DNA of 64,000 bases from Aplectana chamaeleonis (GCA_029168955.1 JAPDOI010000063.1:1240001-1304000); one strand, 5' to 3'; positions 32,866-44,879 are shown, numbered from the stretch's first letter. The notes: a model not told the origin generated them from the sequence alone. Translations and numbers: made by a program.

Positions 32866-34806
32866 TCATTCCGCATCTTCACCGAGGTGTGCCGTCCTAG
32901 TAGTCAGCCGTGTCCATTTTTGACGGTCTTCAGCCACAATTTGAACACATTCCATCCAGCTGTCACTATTCCATTTCCTGCGAAACGAAACATCGCGCCT
33001 GAACTGTCTTTCGATGCCGAGTGACTTTAAATCCTCTTTAACCACATCCGTCCAGAACTTTCGCCTACGCCCAGGTGGCCGTTTCCAGACAGGATTTGGA
33101 AGCATTTTTAAAGCGTGTTGTACGAGACGATCCGGCGTTCTTCTTAGTATATGCCCGAGCAGTCGAAGTCGACTTTCAATTGCTGCTTGAGATGGCGTTA
33201 GGAGATGCTGGCACCTCCCTCGTGTCAAGCGTTGATGTACTGCGTCGATTTCCTTGTAAAGATCTTCGTTATGGCATACACGCGGCCAGAAATATCCAAG
33301 CAAACGCCTAAAAAGCTTCCTCTCCGTGCAATCCAACCTTTCCATCTGCGTTTTCGGTGCTGCCCACGTCTCCGATCCGTACATCATGATAGGGCGAATG
33401 GCGGATAGGTAGACGCGCAACTTGACTTCCTTCGCGATGGTGGTAGACCACAAACACTTGGTTAGAGAATTGAATGCAGACGTAGCTTTCGCACATCGTT
33501 GTCGAATATCCGCTGCATAACTACCATCGTTCTTCAGCAAACAGCCCAAATAACAGAAATCGTCCACCAGTTCGATACGTTGTCCGTCCACACAAACTCC
33601 AGTTGAAGGCCTCTGAGAGACCCACATCTGCTTGCATTTGTCGGGACGAAGACGAAGTCCATAGGCTGCGGCATACTTCGAAACGAGGTTCACAATCCTT
33701 TGCAGTTTTGCGTTGTTTTCAGCGAATAACACAATGTCGTCGGCGTACTCCAGGTCGACAAGGGAGCGTCCTGATGGTGTTAGTATCACATCCGCAGGAA
33801 ACTGTTCTGCAACTCTACGCATGATGTCATCAACGGCGAAGTTGAAAAGAAAAGGTCCTGCAACGGCTCCTTGCCTTACTCCTGTTTTCACCTCGAAAGC
33901 TGACGTAAATCCGACAGGTGTACGAACTGCTGCTGTTGTTCCTTTGTTCATGTCCTCGATTAACCGAACATACTTTTCCGGGACTCCATCTGCTCGCAGA
34001 GCATTGAGCAATCGATCACGATGAGGAGAGTCGAACGCGGCTTCAAAGTCCAAAAAAGCAAGCTGTAATGGCTTCGAAAACCGCTGCCACGATTCAATTA
34101 CTCTTCTCACGACGAACACTTGGTCGATGGTCGGTCTTCCAGGTCGAAAACCGGCTTGCTCATCTCTGGTCGTTCCTTCACGATGTTTGATAAGTCGCTC
34201 GAGAATGATACGTTCTAAAACCTTGTACATGACACGAAGTAGAGAGATTCCTCTGTAGTTCTTGGGATCCGTGACGGATAGCTTCTTGTGAAGAGGTACG
34301 ATGATCGCATGTCTCCACGAATCGGGTATCCTTTCGCTCATCCATATGGCACGGATGGTGTTGGTCATTTCACAAATTCCAGACGGAGGAAGAGCTTTCA
34401 GCATTTCAGCAGTGATGTTGTCATCTCCACCTGCCTTTCCATTCTTCATTTTTCGGACACAATCCAAAACTTCAGACTCAGTCGGCGGTTCCTCACTGAC
34501 ATCGTAATGTGCTCTCTGAACATGCGGGAGCTCAGGTACTGATGGCGCTGGACGATTCAGTAGTGAACTGAAGTAATCCTTCCATATTGGCAGCGTCGCA
34601 TCACCAACTGCAACTCCATTGGTAGTGTTCAAGACAGGAGAACATCTCTTCATCTTCCCGCTATACTGTCGCAGCAACGTGTAGGCTTTCCTCGGATTCT
34701 TCTCCTCCCAAGCCTTCTCGAACTCCTTAGCTCTACACGTCCACTCTCGTTCGCGGTCACTTTGAAGCTGCCGACGCAACTTCCTCCTCAGACGCTTCTC
34801 CTCCAC
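32866..34806 (-). CDS. RTE reverse transcriptase (open, 646 codons)
   Basis: The frame is open to the stop at 32866. Motifs in order: KNYRGISLLRVMYKVLERI (RT2 region), EQAGFRPGRPTIDQVF, LAFLDFEAAFDS (motif A with catalytic Asp), GVRQGAVAGPFLFNFAVDDI (motif B), LEYADDIVLFAE (motif C, YADD), then RPIMMYGSETWA and a C-terminal tail with GHILRR and KRPPGRRRKFWTD. This is the reverse transcriptase of RTE-clade LINEs, which copies its own mRNA into a nicked target site. All catalytic aspartates are present. It has no ATG of its own at the natural domain border and belongs to a longer polyprotein, cut by a stop at 34858. Confidence 0.85.
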   Translation of the reverse strand: MEEKRLRRKLRRQLQSDREREWTCRAKEFEKAWEEKNPRKAYTLLRQYSGKMKRCSPVLNTTNGVAVGDATLPIWKDYFSSLLNRPAPSVPELPHVQRAHYDVSEEPPTESEVLDCVRKMKNGKAGGDDNITAEMLKALPPSGICEMTNTIRAIWMSERIPDSWRHAIIVPLHKKLSVTDPKNYRGISLLRVMYKVLERIILERLIKHREGTTRDEQAGFRPGRPTIDQVFVVRRVIESWQRFSKPLQLAFLDFEAAFDSPHRDRLLNALRADGVPEKYVRLIEDMNKGTTAAVRTPVGFTSAFEVKTGVRQGAVAGPFLFNFAVDDIMRRVAEQFPADVILTPSGRSLVDLEYADDIVLFAENNAKLQRIVNLVSKYAAAYGLRLRPDKCKQMWVSQRPSTGVCVDGQRIELVDDFCYLGCLLKNDGSYAADIRQRCAKATSAFNSLTKCLWSTTIAKEVKLRVYLSAIRPIMMYGSETWAAPKTQMERLDCTERKLFRRLLGYFWPRVCHNEDLYKEIDAVHQRLTRGRCQHLLTPSQAAIESRLRLLGHILRRTPDRLVQHALKMLPNPVWKRPPGRRRKFWTDVVKEDLKSLGIERQFRRDVSFRRKWNSDSWMECVQIVAEDRQKWTRLTTRTAHLGEDAE

Positions 34807-34857
34807 GAAGTTTCCTGCAGTTCGTAGAGCACATACTCTGTTGCAGGTAGATGTTGT

Positions 34858-35562
34858 TTATTCTGAGACGTAGGCGAAGTTCTTCTTAGGCTGTACAACC
34901 GGGAGTGCCTCTTTCGAAGCGTCCTGGATGCACTTGACAAAAGAATCCGCGTTGCAAAGTTTCTTCTTAGTCCGTACTCCGATGTGAATAGAAACGCGTT
35001 GTCGGAAATTCCTTCTGCACTCTTCATCTCTGAGACTTGTCATGTCAATCCTCTGGAGGGGCTGAGCCCCTCGGTTCCTCTTATGAATCCTCGCAGTGAA
35101 GTTCAACAGAACAGGACGGTGATCCGAATCGAATGCGACATCCCACACAGCTCTAGATCTTCGAATGTCCGATACTGGAATATTCCTCGTCAGGACATAG
35201 TCAAGCTGTAGTTTCAAAGTTGTCATCTTCCGCTTCCGCTGCTCTTCTGGAGATAGCCGGGTTGGTCCCTGCCACGTAAGCTGATGGCGGCGATGATTCC
35301 TCTTGAATGTCGATGCAATAATCAGACCACTGCGTTCACAAAAGTCGACAAGGCGGTAGCCATTGTCCGATGTTTGCTCCACTGGGTAGAACCATTTACC
35401 GAGTACTTCGGATTCCTGATCAAGTCCCATCTTCGCATTTGCGCCAATCCCCACGACAACAGCATGTTGACAAGGTATCCTGGCCAGCAACGTATTGAGT
35501 TCCTCAGAAAACGCATCCTTCGAATTGTCTTCGGCGGTTTCAGTGGGCGCATGAGCACTCAC
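34858..35562 (-). pseudogene. RTE AP-like endonuclease, truncated and mutated
   Basis: About 234 codons. Visible: VSAHAPTE, VVVGIGANAKMG, GYRLVDFCERSGL, LQLDYVLTRN and DSDHRPVLLNF. The AP-endonuclease fold uses a D-x-N pair (GDxN or GIDANAKMG-like), a later Asp before the YV strand and a terminal SDH. The SDH and the D of LDYV remain, but the first Asp is Gly in GIGANAKMG, and the N-terminal catalytic region is missing upstream. TAA at the end is in frame with the reverse transcriptase, so the two were one polyprotein. Confidence 0.75.
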
Positions 35563-35640
35563 TATCCACAGATTGAATCCTCTGTGATCCCGCAGTCGTA
35601 CGAATGCATTCCGACACGACTGGTATTATCTACCTTAATA

Positions 35641-36919
35641 TTCCGAAAATCGAAAAATAGATCTCAAACTTGTGTTCGGCGTCTTCATTGACATTTTTGA
35701 GCAGAATTCATTCAAGAACCTTGGGCTACCTGTGATTTAGATAGCCCAAGGCTACCGTCACGCTCAACCTTGGGCTACCTGTGACCTACACGCATACTTC
35801 GTATGACAGCTCTGTCAAACATTTCTACATTGTTCATATACCAAACACAAACAGGACTCTTTCAATTATCACATTTATAAACATTGTTGAGGAGATAGCG
35901 AACATATTGTCTACAAAACCCGACCTCAATCCAGTTGTCCTTGCAGTCATAGAAAATTAAGACTTGCCTCCGCAAAACAGATCCTGATCCATCTGTCTTT
36001 GACGACGCTTTCGACCTCAACTTGAATTTTCTTGCCGACATCTACTGAAAGTTCCGGTTTGGTACTCGACGAGACCCTCCCTAACTGGATGTTTCATTGT
36101 TAGAACTCTGCAAATGCGATCTCTATGTGTTCTCGATTAAGGCTGATAACTGAAGTCATTCAGCAGTCAGCCAAGGGCTGCGGCCATCCAAGTGTCGCAC
36201 CAGAGTTTTGGAGAATCAGGCTAAATTGAATTTTTAGAGCCAATCTCGAATCATACTCGCAAAGAATGTTCGATAAGATAAGAGTTCGAACGTAGGCCAG
36301 AAATTAAAAGGGGCGCAATCTCTAGAGAAAGTTGTTCAACGTTGAAAATTAAGTGCAAACACGTATAGCATGAATTGGAAAAGAATCATGATTTTTCGTT
36401 TTACCTGAGCAGCGATATCTTCTTTCAACTACTCTACGCCTTGCGTAGCATGGCTTGGGAGAAATATGATTAGTAGCTACTACAACGTTCGTACAAGAGA
36501 TGTTAAGTACATCATAGCAACTATGAACTGCCTACCGCCTATCGTTGGAAGCATGGGAGAGCTATTTTCGTAGAGTGTTAGAAAAAAGCTTTCTACTGTA
36601 GGGTGTGACATGTAGCTTTGTGGAAAACCCGTAATCATGTATATCAGTCTGATGGTTTTTCATACGAATGACTTATGAGCGTCAGACTAGGGTGTGCTAT
36701 ACTTTGAATAGCACAATACTGGAATTCACTGTATAAAATACTGGTTCTTCAAAAATTTTTACTCGCATGATGATTGGATTTTCAGGTAATGCCCTTTTCA
36801 AAACTTTCTGAGAATGATTCTATTTAGATAATCTCTTTGTCGAATCGTTCTATTTGGAAAACGCTGTTGTTATCTTGTATGTTGACTTTAGCCGGCACGA
36901 GCTAGCTTGATGCTTTAAT
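35641..36919. other. No gene recognised
   Basis: Contains a local duplication of CCTTGGGCTACCTGTGA (about 35720 and 35770). Otherwise AT-rich with nothing identifiable. Confidence 0.4.
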
Positions 36920-37244
36920 CGCAGACTAACGTTCGGGGGTTTCCTTTTTCAGAGTTTAAAAACGGTCGAATCTACGCGCAAAAATATTTGAGCAAACGCA
37001 GTTTCACCCTACTAAAATTCAAAGCTAAATCTCCGAACAAATGGCTGAGATAGGTGAGACTGAGCGGCAGACCTTCTGTCTGTTGAGCAAAGTCTGTGGA
37101 GCATCAGGCCATAAGTAGAAGACGACGAGGTACCGAGATGTCAGAAAGCAGTACCCGTATCAGAAGGCTAATCTCATGCAGGACTGCAGTTCTCGCGTGA
37201 TATTCATACCCTCGCTCTTCCGGTTGACCTTGAGCTCTCTCACG

Positions 37245-37729
37245 TTAAAGGCACAGTACAACCTCGGAGTCGCGTTTCTGTTTTTCTGCTTATCTTGAGA
37301 AGGGTCTCACGCTGATTCCAATGATGTCTCTGGAATCGCACAAGACCCCCTAGAAACAGAGTTATGGCCCTCAAATATTAAGCTGCGGAAGCATGGTGGA
37401 CGAGTTGTCCGAGGCTTGTAGCTTCCGTCATTTGCAACCGACCTATGCGAGCCGACCTGAACGAAGAGAGAGGCTGAAAGTGAAGGGAAGAAGGGGTCTA
37501 TTGATTAGAACACATCTCTCATCTCACCACTATTGAGCTCGAAAGATCGTAAAAGGGGAGTGCCAAAGTGGCTTCCGGGGGTGGGCGCCCCATGGTGGCT
37601 TCCTCCTATATCTCGCTTATTCATAGGAATTGAGAGCTCGCACTTGGCAGGTTTTTTATAAGATGGGTCTACTTCACAACTGTATGGAAATCTCAGATTT
37701 CGTCCCTGAGCTTGGACAGTGCCTTTAAA
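37245..37729. mobile_element. TTAA-superfamily MITE, subfamily 3
   Basis: Starts TTAAAGGCACAGTACAACC, ends GGACAGTGCCTTTAA. Related copies: 58147-58643 and, reversed, 61310-61681. The conserved interior CATAACTC(C/T)GT is also shared with subfamily 1. Inserted into Penelope copy 3. Confidence 0.8.
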
Positions 37730-38205
37730 GGCAGTGTTCACGATAGTCTTCGATTTTAAGATTAATCGCTAAATCGATTGTATGGCCCTCGAGTAGAACT
37801 GAAATGACAAAGAAACCGATAAAAACGCACCAAAAGGGCACGAAATCCTTTTCTCTCACCCCGCTTCTCTACTCTCAGTGGAACTGTTTGTCGTGACAGT
37901 GAAATCGTTTGTGGACCCTTCTCTTCCAATTCTCTATTTTGTGTTGTTCCTTTCTTTCCTTTGGACCTTAAGAAATACTGTTTTGCCTTAACTATTCTTC
38001 CATTTTTGGTTAGCCCCATTTTTTCACCAGTGACAACCACTCTGAACATGTTCATCCGACCGGACAACTAGTCCAGCCCAGAGAATAATATCTCTGATAT
38101 AAGACGATTCAGTTTCTCGCCGTTCCTTCGTAATTTTGGGAACACTTGGTAGCCAACGCATTGTTTTCAGTAGAAAACTCGGGAATTAAAATCATCGTGT
38201 CTTTG
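37726..38205. mobile_element. TTAA-superfamily MITE, subfamily 4
   Basis: Begins TTAAAGGCAGTGTTCACGAT directly on the TTAA that closes the preceding MITE. Its other end near 38195-38205 is degraded (ATCATCGTGTCTTT). The body matches the element at 63251-63880 in reverse, including CAACTAGTCC and AACATGTTCATCCGACCGG-like sequence. The minus-strand open frame inside is part of the repeat and shows no known domain. Confidence 0.7.
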
Positions 38206-39026
38206 CTCCATATTGCCGGGAGCGCTTTCCCCGCACTTGTTTTGGCCTCTCGCGCTAGTATCTTCACTATCACCTCAAAATCATGCCCGTCACGGCAATT
38301 AACCCTGTGGCAACAAAGCACAACACTAACTCCCGACCTTTCCTTCCCATCCAACTTCTCTTTGATCCGCACTTGCAGAGGGCGTGCTGTTTCGCCAATA
38401 CAATTCCGGCCATAGCTCTGACCTGTCATGAGGTAATCCAAGAGCAGTACAGTCACCATCTCTACCAGATGGGCAAATGACGCACTGTGCAGTGACGAAT
38501 GCGCGGCCATTGGCGGTTTTGAACCAACTGCCGTTCTAAATTATTTGGCGGGGTGGCCCTCAAAAGTACAGTATTTTCCAATTACGCGCCTCGTAGACAC
38601 TTTCTGAGAGCACTGCTCACATCATCTGAGATGAATGGCATCCTGAAACAAACTTTGCGCTCTGCGTAACATTATGACCTCTCTGCCCTTCGTAGGTGTT
38701 TCGAAACCTGCGCTCGTGTGGTCCACAGCCATTGTGAGCTGCTATTGGGCAAACCAGACTTTTTGACTTCCAACGCTCTTCCTCTACAGAACACACATTT
38801 ATAGCGGTGCGAAACATGTTTCTCACAACCGCAGGTTTGGTCTTAGTGGGATGCGTGGACCGTCAGTGGACCAGAATATTTGTTTATTGTTATCCATTTA
38901 GATCTTAAGCACTCCTTGAGTTACTGCAATTTCTGTACAGCAGAGAGCAGCGTCGAAAAAATCTAATTCAGAAGCTCCAAGACTCGGCTCTATCTAAACT
39001 ACTGTTTGTCAATGCTAAAGGTGCAG

Positions 39027-39496
39027 TTAAAGGCAGTGCTCACGAAGAAAAAGTTGCACGTTTTTTGGCTAGAACGTGAGATTTGGGTCCCTCCAAAAAA
39101 ATTAAGAACGGAAGTGCGACGAAAAACGGCCGGTAAGTTGATGAAAATCTCGTGGGCCAGCCAACCCATTGGGCCACTGCGCCCACGTCCTATAACAGTT
39201 ACCCTGAATTCGTGGTTAGATGAGCGATGATTTTCGATCGAAAGCCCCGTCTTTCCCTTCTATCTCAACGTTTCTTTTTACTCAGGTCAGCTCGCAGACA
39301 TCGGCTGCAAAAAACGAGAGTTACAAGCCTCGAGCGACTCGTCCACAATGCCTCCCTTGCTGAATTTCGAGGAGCCATAACTCCGTTTCCAGGGGGACTT
39401 GTACGATTTCAGGGACATCATTGAAATCAGCATGGGACCGTTTTCAAGATAGGAGGGAAAAGAGAAGAACGACTTTTATCGTGAACATTGCCTCTA
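39027..39496. mobile_element. TTAA-superfamily MITE, subfamily 1b
   Basis: Starts TTAAAGGCAGTGCTCACGA and ends ATCGTGAACATTGCCTCTAA. The right half matches subfamily 1 (CATAACTCCGTTTCC, CATCATTGAAATCAGCATGG); the left half differs and matches 44554-44740. Confidence 0.8.
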
Positions 39497-40789
39497 AGAG
39501 AGATCTGCATAAACCTGCGCCGTGGACGTAGCTCTATGCGGTCGACGTGTTACAGGTGTCGGAGAAGGAATGATTGCAGGCAAGAAGACTGGACTGACTC
39601 GATTGAATCACAGGTAAACCGAATCCAAAAAGCATAATGAATCACTATATTCAGTTTCGAAAAAGCTTGTTTACCATCAATCACCATAAACGCAAATATA
39701 ATACTGGGTATTCGACGAACGGACCCAAACGGAAACTACTGAGGTGAAACCAAGAAAGACAAAATCTTCACGGTCGAATGTATCAACAGCTTCTCACTCT
39801 AAGCTATTGTGACCTTCACAAGAAATAGTGTAATAGGACTCAGAAACAGTAAGTGTAATAAGAAATAGAAACAGCTTTTTTCAGTGGACATGCTGGGTTG
39901 GGCCACTTCCAAATGAAATAAAGCTCAACAGTGGTATACATTGTAAATGCATTAATGACTCATGAGTACTCACATGAGAGATACAATGGAATTAAGCAAA
40001 CCGTCTGGAAGCTGCAAATATTATTGGAACAAGGGTAGTTCACTTTTGCAAGAAATATTTACGACTTCCCATCTCAAACCGTATTTCTGCCAATTGACAA
40101 GTACGTCGCCCTGTAAGAACTTCAGGTAATTTCGAATGAATAACTAGGCAATCCGGAACTATTGAAATTGTTCAGAGGAGCTTAACAGTGAATACTAATG
40201 TGGTAGAGGAAGCGGTTTCTTTTAGAAGAAATTTAGCGCGTTTGGAGCAACATACTTGATCAATTTTTTTGTTGAAATGCTATGCGAACGTCTCTAAATT
40301 ATTGCGGAGACGACTACATAGGTGAGACTCTAGACAACTAATGGCAAAGCACCAAAGATTTAAAGACGTTTTTTTTTCTAGGGTCGAGAAAATCTCGGAT
40401 ATTGGCCCATTATAGCGTTGCTGTTACAAACAGGCATATGAGCATGGTCACCGCATGATGACCATTGGCGGAATGTAATCCTAAAGGCCTTGTTCCCGCT
40501 GGATGTTTTTCCATTTTCATGCTCAACTTCGTGAATGAGACCGGTACACCACACCGGTGAGCTTCTACGCGTCAACAGCGTAGGGTTATGAGGCTGGAAC
40601 GGGTTGAAAATCGGGATCCGCTACAAATTCTCTCCAGTCATCTACCACTTTTTCGAAGAATGTTGATGCGATCGTCCAATAACATGACAAACAGTTACGG
40701 CAGAAGTTTCACATGCAGAAAATAATCGAAAATGACAGTTACCAGGTCTCTAAATGCAGAAAAACTTCAGAACGATTTTCACTCTCAAT
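39497..40789. other. No gene recognised
   Basis: About 1.3 kb AT-rich sequence; a 65-codon frame at 40378 has no motif. Confidence 0.35.
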
Positions 40790-41282
40790 TTAAAGGCAGT
40801 GTCCACGATAAAAACCATGTCCGATTTTCTGATGGAGATCGGCAGCTGCGGGGCCTAGCGCAACCCTAACGTTGAAAAAACTAAGAGAAATGAGCTCGGA
40901 ACGGTCCCCTACGGTCCCAAAGTTGGACAACCGTCAGCTCGTCACACCCCAGATGCACTTTCCGCGCCCAACGACGTAAACAATTGAATGCTCGAGATTG
41001 TGAAATGAGCGATGGTCTCCGATCAATAGCCCGTTCTTCTCCTCAGTCTCAACTTATCTCTTCACTCAAGTCAGCTCGCATACATCGGCTGCAAAAGACG
41101 GAAGTTACAAGCCTCGCACAACTCGTCCACCATATTTCTCTAGCTCAATTTTTGAGGGACCATAACTCCGTTCCCAGAAGGTCTTGTACGATTTGAAAAA
41201 CATCATTGGAATCAGCATGGGTCCGTCTTTAAAAAATGCGGAGAAGAAGAAAAACGATTCCTATCGTGAACACTGCCTTTAA
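40790..41282. mobile_element. TTAA-superfamily MITE, subfamily 1, second copy
   Basis: TTTAAAGGCAGTGTCCACGAT at the left, TATCGTGAACACTGCCTTTAA at the right, matching 15542-16030 and 54050-54542 throughout. Confidence 0.88.
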
Positions 41283-41924
41283 GTAAATTTCATGGTGGAT
41301 TCAGAATGTCTTTCCTCTACAAATAAAGGTTTTCCATCGGCCTTTTTGGCATTTTCCTTCACTATAGAGGCCAAGCTACACAAGAGCTTGATAAAATAAT
41401 GTACGGTTTCGTGCGCTTACGATGCACCATGTGTTTTCGTCCGGTCAGTTGAGACTTCTGGCGGAAACGCATCTAGCAACACTTTTGACGATTAAAACAT
41501 TACATTCTCTGCTTTTTGTTCAGACATCAGAATGGTGCGATGAAGGGTTAGTAAGACATTTCTGGCTACTTTAGATGAATCTTTCGCAACTCATATAACT
41601 CCTAAGTGTTCCAAAGTGGCTTCAGCTTCAGTATTCTATAGAAAGAGCGAGAAAATAACTGGAAGATCACATTTCAGACCTGAATTTATTCGATTTCATG
41701 CAGTTGAACTTCGAAAGTGGAGAAGTCGATTGCCAATTTGGAATATTAACTTGCAAGCAGATCAGGTTCAGTTTTTCTTCAGGTGAATTGTGGGACAGGA
41801 AAACGTATTCGATGGACTCATAAGTTCTTCAATGCACCAAACTTTACTGGTGCCGCGATAGCACCTGTTTTTTCCGCGCACCTACACTACTTTTGCTTAC
41901 TTTTGCTGCCAGATAGGCCATGAA

Positions 41925-42325
41925 GGCACAGTCCAAGCGTATGGGTAGAATCTGATATTGTGGTCTGGCCGCGGTATGTAGCTACTTTGCCAAATGAGTG
42001 ATCTCAACTCTCCAGAATAAGGGGAAAAATCGAGCACCCATTCTTTTCGCTCATTTCAATCAAAAGCTATCTTCTTCCATTTAAAATTGGTCTGGCTTGA
42101 TAGTGTATTCGGATACGGTGCGATAGCTGCGAATTATGAGAAAAGCGAGCCCGAGACCTTCGCCCAACCAAATCTCGTTATTGAGAGTCACTACATTTGA
42201 AAGTTCATAACTCTGTTTGTAGGTTTTGAGCGGTTTTGAAAACACCATTGTGATCAGCGCGAAAATGTCTTCAAGACAAGCGTTAGAATTGAGAAGTGAT
42301 TCCGTGGTTGGACTGCGCCTTTGAG
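41925..42325. mobile_element. TTAA-superfamily MITE, degraded
   Basis: GAAGGCACAGTCCAAGC near 41927 and GGACTGCGCCTTTGA near 42310-42324 are the decayed ends; the interior keeps CATAACTCTGTTTGTAGG and GTGATCAGCG as in subfamily 3. Confidence 0.6.
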
Positions 42326-42452
42326 GATAGTATATTGATTTCAAGTGTCCACTAGACTATGAAAACTTTTTCGCGTTAGAATTGAGAAGTGATTCCGTGG
42401 TTGGACTGCACTTCTCAATTTCAAGTGTCCACTAGACTATGAAAACTTTTTC
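42281..42452. repeat. Local duplication of ~80-90 bp
   Basis: GAATTGAGAAGTGATTCCG, then TGGTTGGACTGC, occurs at 42288 and 42381. TTTCAAGTGTCCACTAGACT occurs at about 42338 and 42418. A partial tandem copy arose across the right end of the MITE. Confidence 0.8.
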
Positions 42453-43307
42453 CGAACAGAAAATACCGTTCTATCTCAGTCGACCCCTTACTGACGATGT
42501 ATCAGTGACTGGAATCCATAAACAAATTGACAGGGCCTAGAATTGTTCTTGCAGTACCGAGACAAAGAAGGGGTTGTGGGTCGGGTTGTGGTCTTTAGAA
42601 TAAAATCTTTTCAAGATGCCTCGTTAAGGATAGTTCGCACCTATCCATAGTTTGCCAACGGGGAGCATGGACTCCCATAATTAACTATCTCTCGCGGACG
42701 TCGCGCTCCGACCAGCCCGCCGCGGCGCGATGAGGGAATGAGTCTTCGCATCAGAGATGGAGAGAGGATCGTCCCGCCGAGCTGCTAATGCTAATTGCTC
42801 GGCCATAGGGGAAGTGAGGGACCTGCGTATCCTTTATGTAGAAAAACAACCAAGAATGGCTAAGAATTTATCAAAGGGAAAATCACAAAAAAGTAGTGCA
42901 ATAAGATGGCCGAAAACATTCGATCAAGGCACGAAATTCTGCAGATGAAGTACAATGCAAAAAATAAGGTTGATAAAATTAGTAAGTAGCTGAATGACCG
43001 AATGAAGTAAAAGGATATGGTAGGCGATGAAATAGTAAAAAATTCAAATTAAATAAAACATTTGATTCTTGGCACTGAATAGTTTTTTTTTATCATTTAG
43101 AAAAAAATTATATGCATTGCATGTGTTGGGTCTACGATGGCATTATGTAATTTTTATTTTCGTGAAATCCTATTATCTAAACTTGCCCAATCGGTACTTA
43201 TTTTGAAAATATATGCCTCGATTAAAGAAAGGCGAGAAGCGTCGACCCGTCGTTGCAGTACAAAACATCAGGCTATTCGGTTCAAGCGAAGAGAGCACAA
43301 GTGAAGT
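42453..43307. other. No gene recognised
   Basis: Contains a short GC-rich island near 42690-42780 and AT-rich sequence after it; no gene, RNA or repeat family identified. Confidence 0.35.
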
Positions 43308-43854
43308 GGTCATGATGAAAAACGTTATCGAAAAAAAAAACTACAAAAATCAGCTTAGATCAAGAACAGCTATTAAGGTAGCGCGGTGAAAAACGGGCTA
43401 GAATTAGAGTTTCTAGGGCCTAAAGGTGCCAGTTCGAGCACACCTGCACAGCGCCGACCGAAAAGATCGCATTCTCATGCCGAGCAGTCAAAATTCAACG
43501 GCATTCAGAGGAAGAAATAAATGCAAATTTACCTGATAAATACAGTTGAACAATGAAGCGAGCACTCCAGTCAATGGTTTTGAATAGATGTGTACATAAA
43601 TCCGAAGGTTCATTGATTGAAATTCAATTTCAAGTCAGCTGATGTTCTTGATATAAGAGGTCATCGATGCCTATGATGTGGAGTGGGCTCGTCCACCATC
43701 AAGAGTCAAGAAAGTGAAGACTTCAAATTTGACCCAGAACAGTGGTTTTTTCGCGATTTTTCTCTTATAGTCCCTACTACATACTCGAGACCCAGAAAAG
43801 GGTTTAGAGAGAAAAAGACGACAAGCGTTTTTGATCGCGACCACTGCCTTTGAA
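43308..43854. mobile_element. TTAA-superfamily MITE, subfamily 2, copy 3
   Basis: A decayed left end (GTGAAGTGGTCATGATG) and right end ATCGCGACCACTGCCTTTGA. The interior matches 29869-30425 closely, including GGTCATCGATGCC. Confidence 0.8.
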
Positions 43855-44553
43855 TTGTGAAGGCAGCTGAAGGTAGTCGAAGTCGATTTCACTTTCTCGA
43901 TTGTATGAGATGATATCGGAAGTGTTGAAGAAAGTTTTCATTCACGTGAAAACGAAGGGATTTTATGTCGCCTATAATAGCCGAATTATGCATTTGATTG
44001 ACGTTCATTTGCTAATTTCCGCAGTTCCAATTTTCCACAAAGAAAAACTACCACTTGTTCATAGGATAGGGATGAAAAGGTGCACTGTAGACATGTGATT
44101 GGATAGGCATGTGAGCACAGGCTTCCGTCGTGAACTCTTAGGCCTCTATCAGAGTTCGGTCGCCGAGTGGGATGATAAACATGAACATCGATCCGGATCG
44201 CGTCGCACGTCGATCTGTATTCAAAACACGTCATCGCGACGATTAGCGATCGCACTCTGAAGGAGGCCTCACATAGGATGAGTCGGGATTGACCGCTCCA
44301 AAAAGCTGGAACTTCTTGGAATCTATGATTACGTTGTGAACGCTGTGCAAGGAAACAATCATAAGAGCTCGCTACCTCAACCAAAAGAGGCTGACTCAGA
44401 GAAAGCATAACTAGGGTTATTTTGGTTGTAAAGAAAAAAAAATCGGTTTTAGTTCGAAACTTGCATGTAGGAGTTATTTAGGGAGCTAAAACGAATCTGC
44501 AGTCTGTTTTCAGGATTCTGAGGTCTTCTGTAAAATACGGTGGGTACCATGCA

Positions 44554-44740
44554 TTTAAAGGCAGTGTTCACGATGACAAAAACTCTAGTTTTTTTCACAG
44601 AAACGTGAGCTTTGAGACCTAGCGGTGAAAACTTCGAAGAGAGAATTACGAAAAACTATCGGGAAGTGGTGGAAATCGCGTAGGCCAGCCAGCCCATTGG
44701 AACAGCCCGTCTCCCAAACTAATCTTCTATGAAGTAGCTT
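44554..44740. mobile_element. TTAA-superfamily MITE, 5' part only
   Basis: Begins TTAAAGGCAGTGTTCACGAT and follows subfamily 1b (39027) through GGCCAGCCAGCCCATTGG. The right end is missing. Confidence 0.7.
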
Positions 44741-44824
44741 GAACACGTAAACAGCCGGTCAGCGAAGGTTGTGGCTTCGATAAGAAGCAGTGGATAAGGT
44801 GAATCACGTCAATCACAGCTCCTT

Positions 44825-44862
44825 ATGGCTAACGTTTCGGAGCAACCACCCTCTTCAGAGCC
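44825..44862 (-). ncRNA. Hammerhead-ribozyme-like motif with canonical CUGAAGA core
   Basis: The minus strand reads CTGAAGAG, a G-rich short stem with loop, CC, then GAAACGTTAGCC. The core matches CUGANGA...GAAA exactly. Helix II is weak and the final triplet is GCC rather than GUC, so cleavage is uncertain. Confidence 0.45.
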
Positions 44863-44879
44863 CGAAAAGTTAGTTACTT

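Larger units (their letters stand above)
32835..35640 (-). mobile_element. RTE-type non-LTR retrotransposon, 5'-truncated
   Basis: A minus-strand element of 2.8 kb comprising an AP-type endonuclease part (35562-34858) and a reverse transcriptase part (34806-32866), in the same frame and separated by one TAA. The 3' untranslated tail is about 30 bp and ends in an AATAAGTAAGT-type repeat. Homology at the 5' end stops near 35640, so the endonuclease N-terminus is lost, as in typical RTE copies. It appears fairly young compared with the remnant at 31690-32560. Confidence 0.85.
36920..38880 (-). mobile_element. Penelope-like element, copy 3, split by two MITEs
   Basis: Minus-strand remnants in element order: reverse transcriptase tail at 38617-38880 (RNMFRTAINVCS), GIY-YIG region at 38210-38430 (YGRNCIGETARPLQVRIKEK), then, beyond two inserted MITEs, the 3' flank at 37130-37244 and a decayed hammerhead-like end at 36923-36957 (ACTAACGTT on the plus strand). 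The flank matches the left arm of copy 1, for example ATACCCTCG(C/T)(C/T)CTTCC. Frames are broken. Confidence 0.65.
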
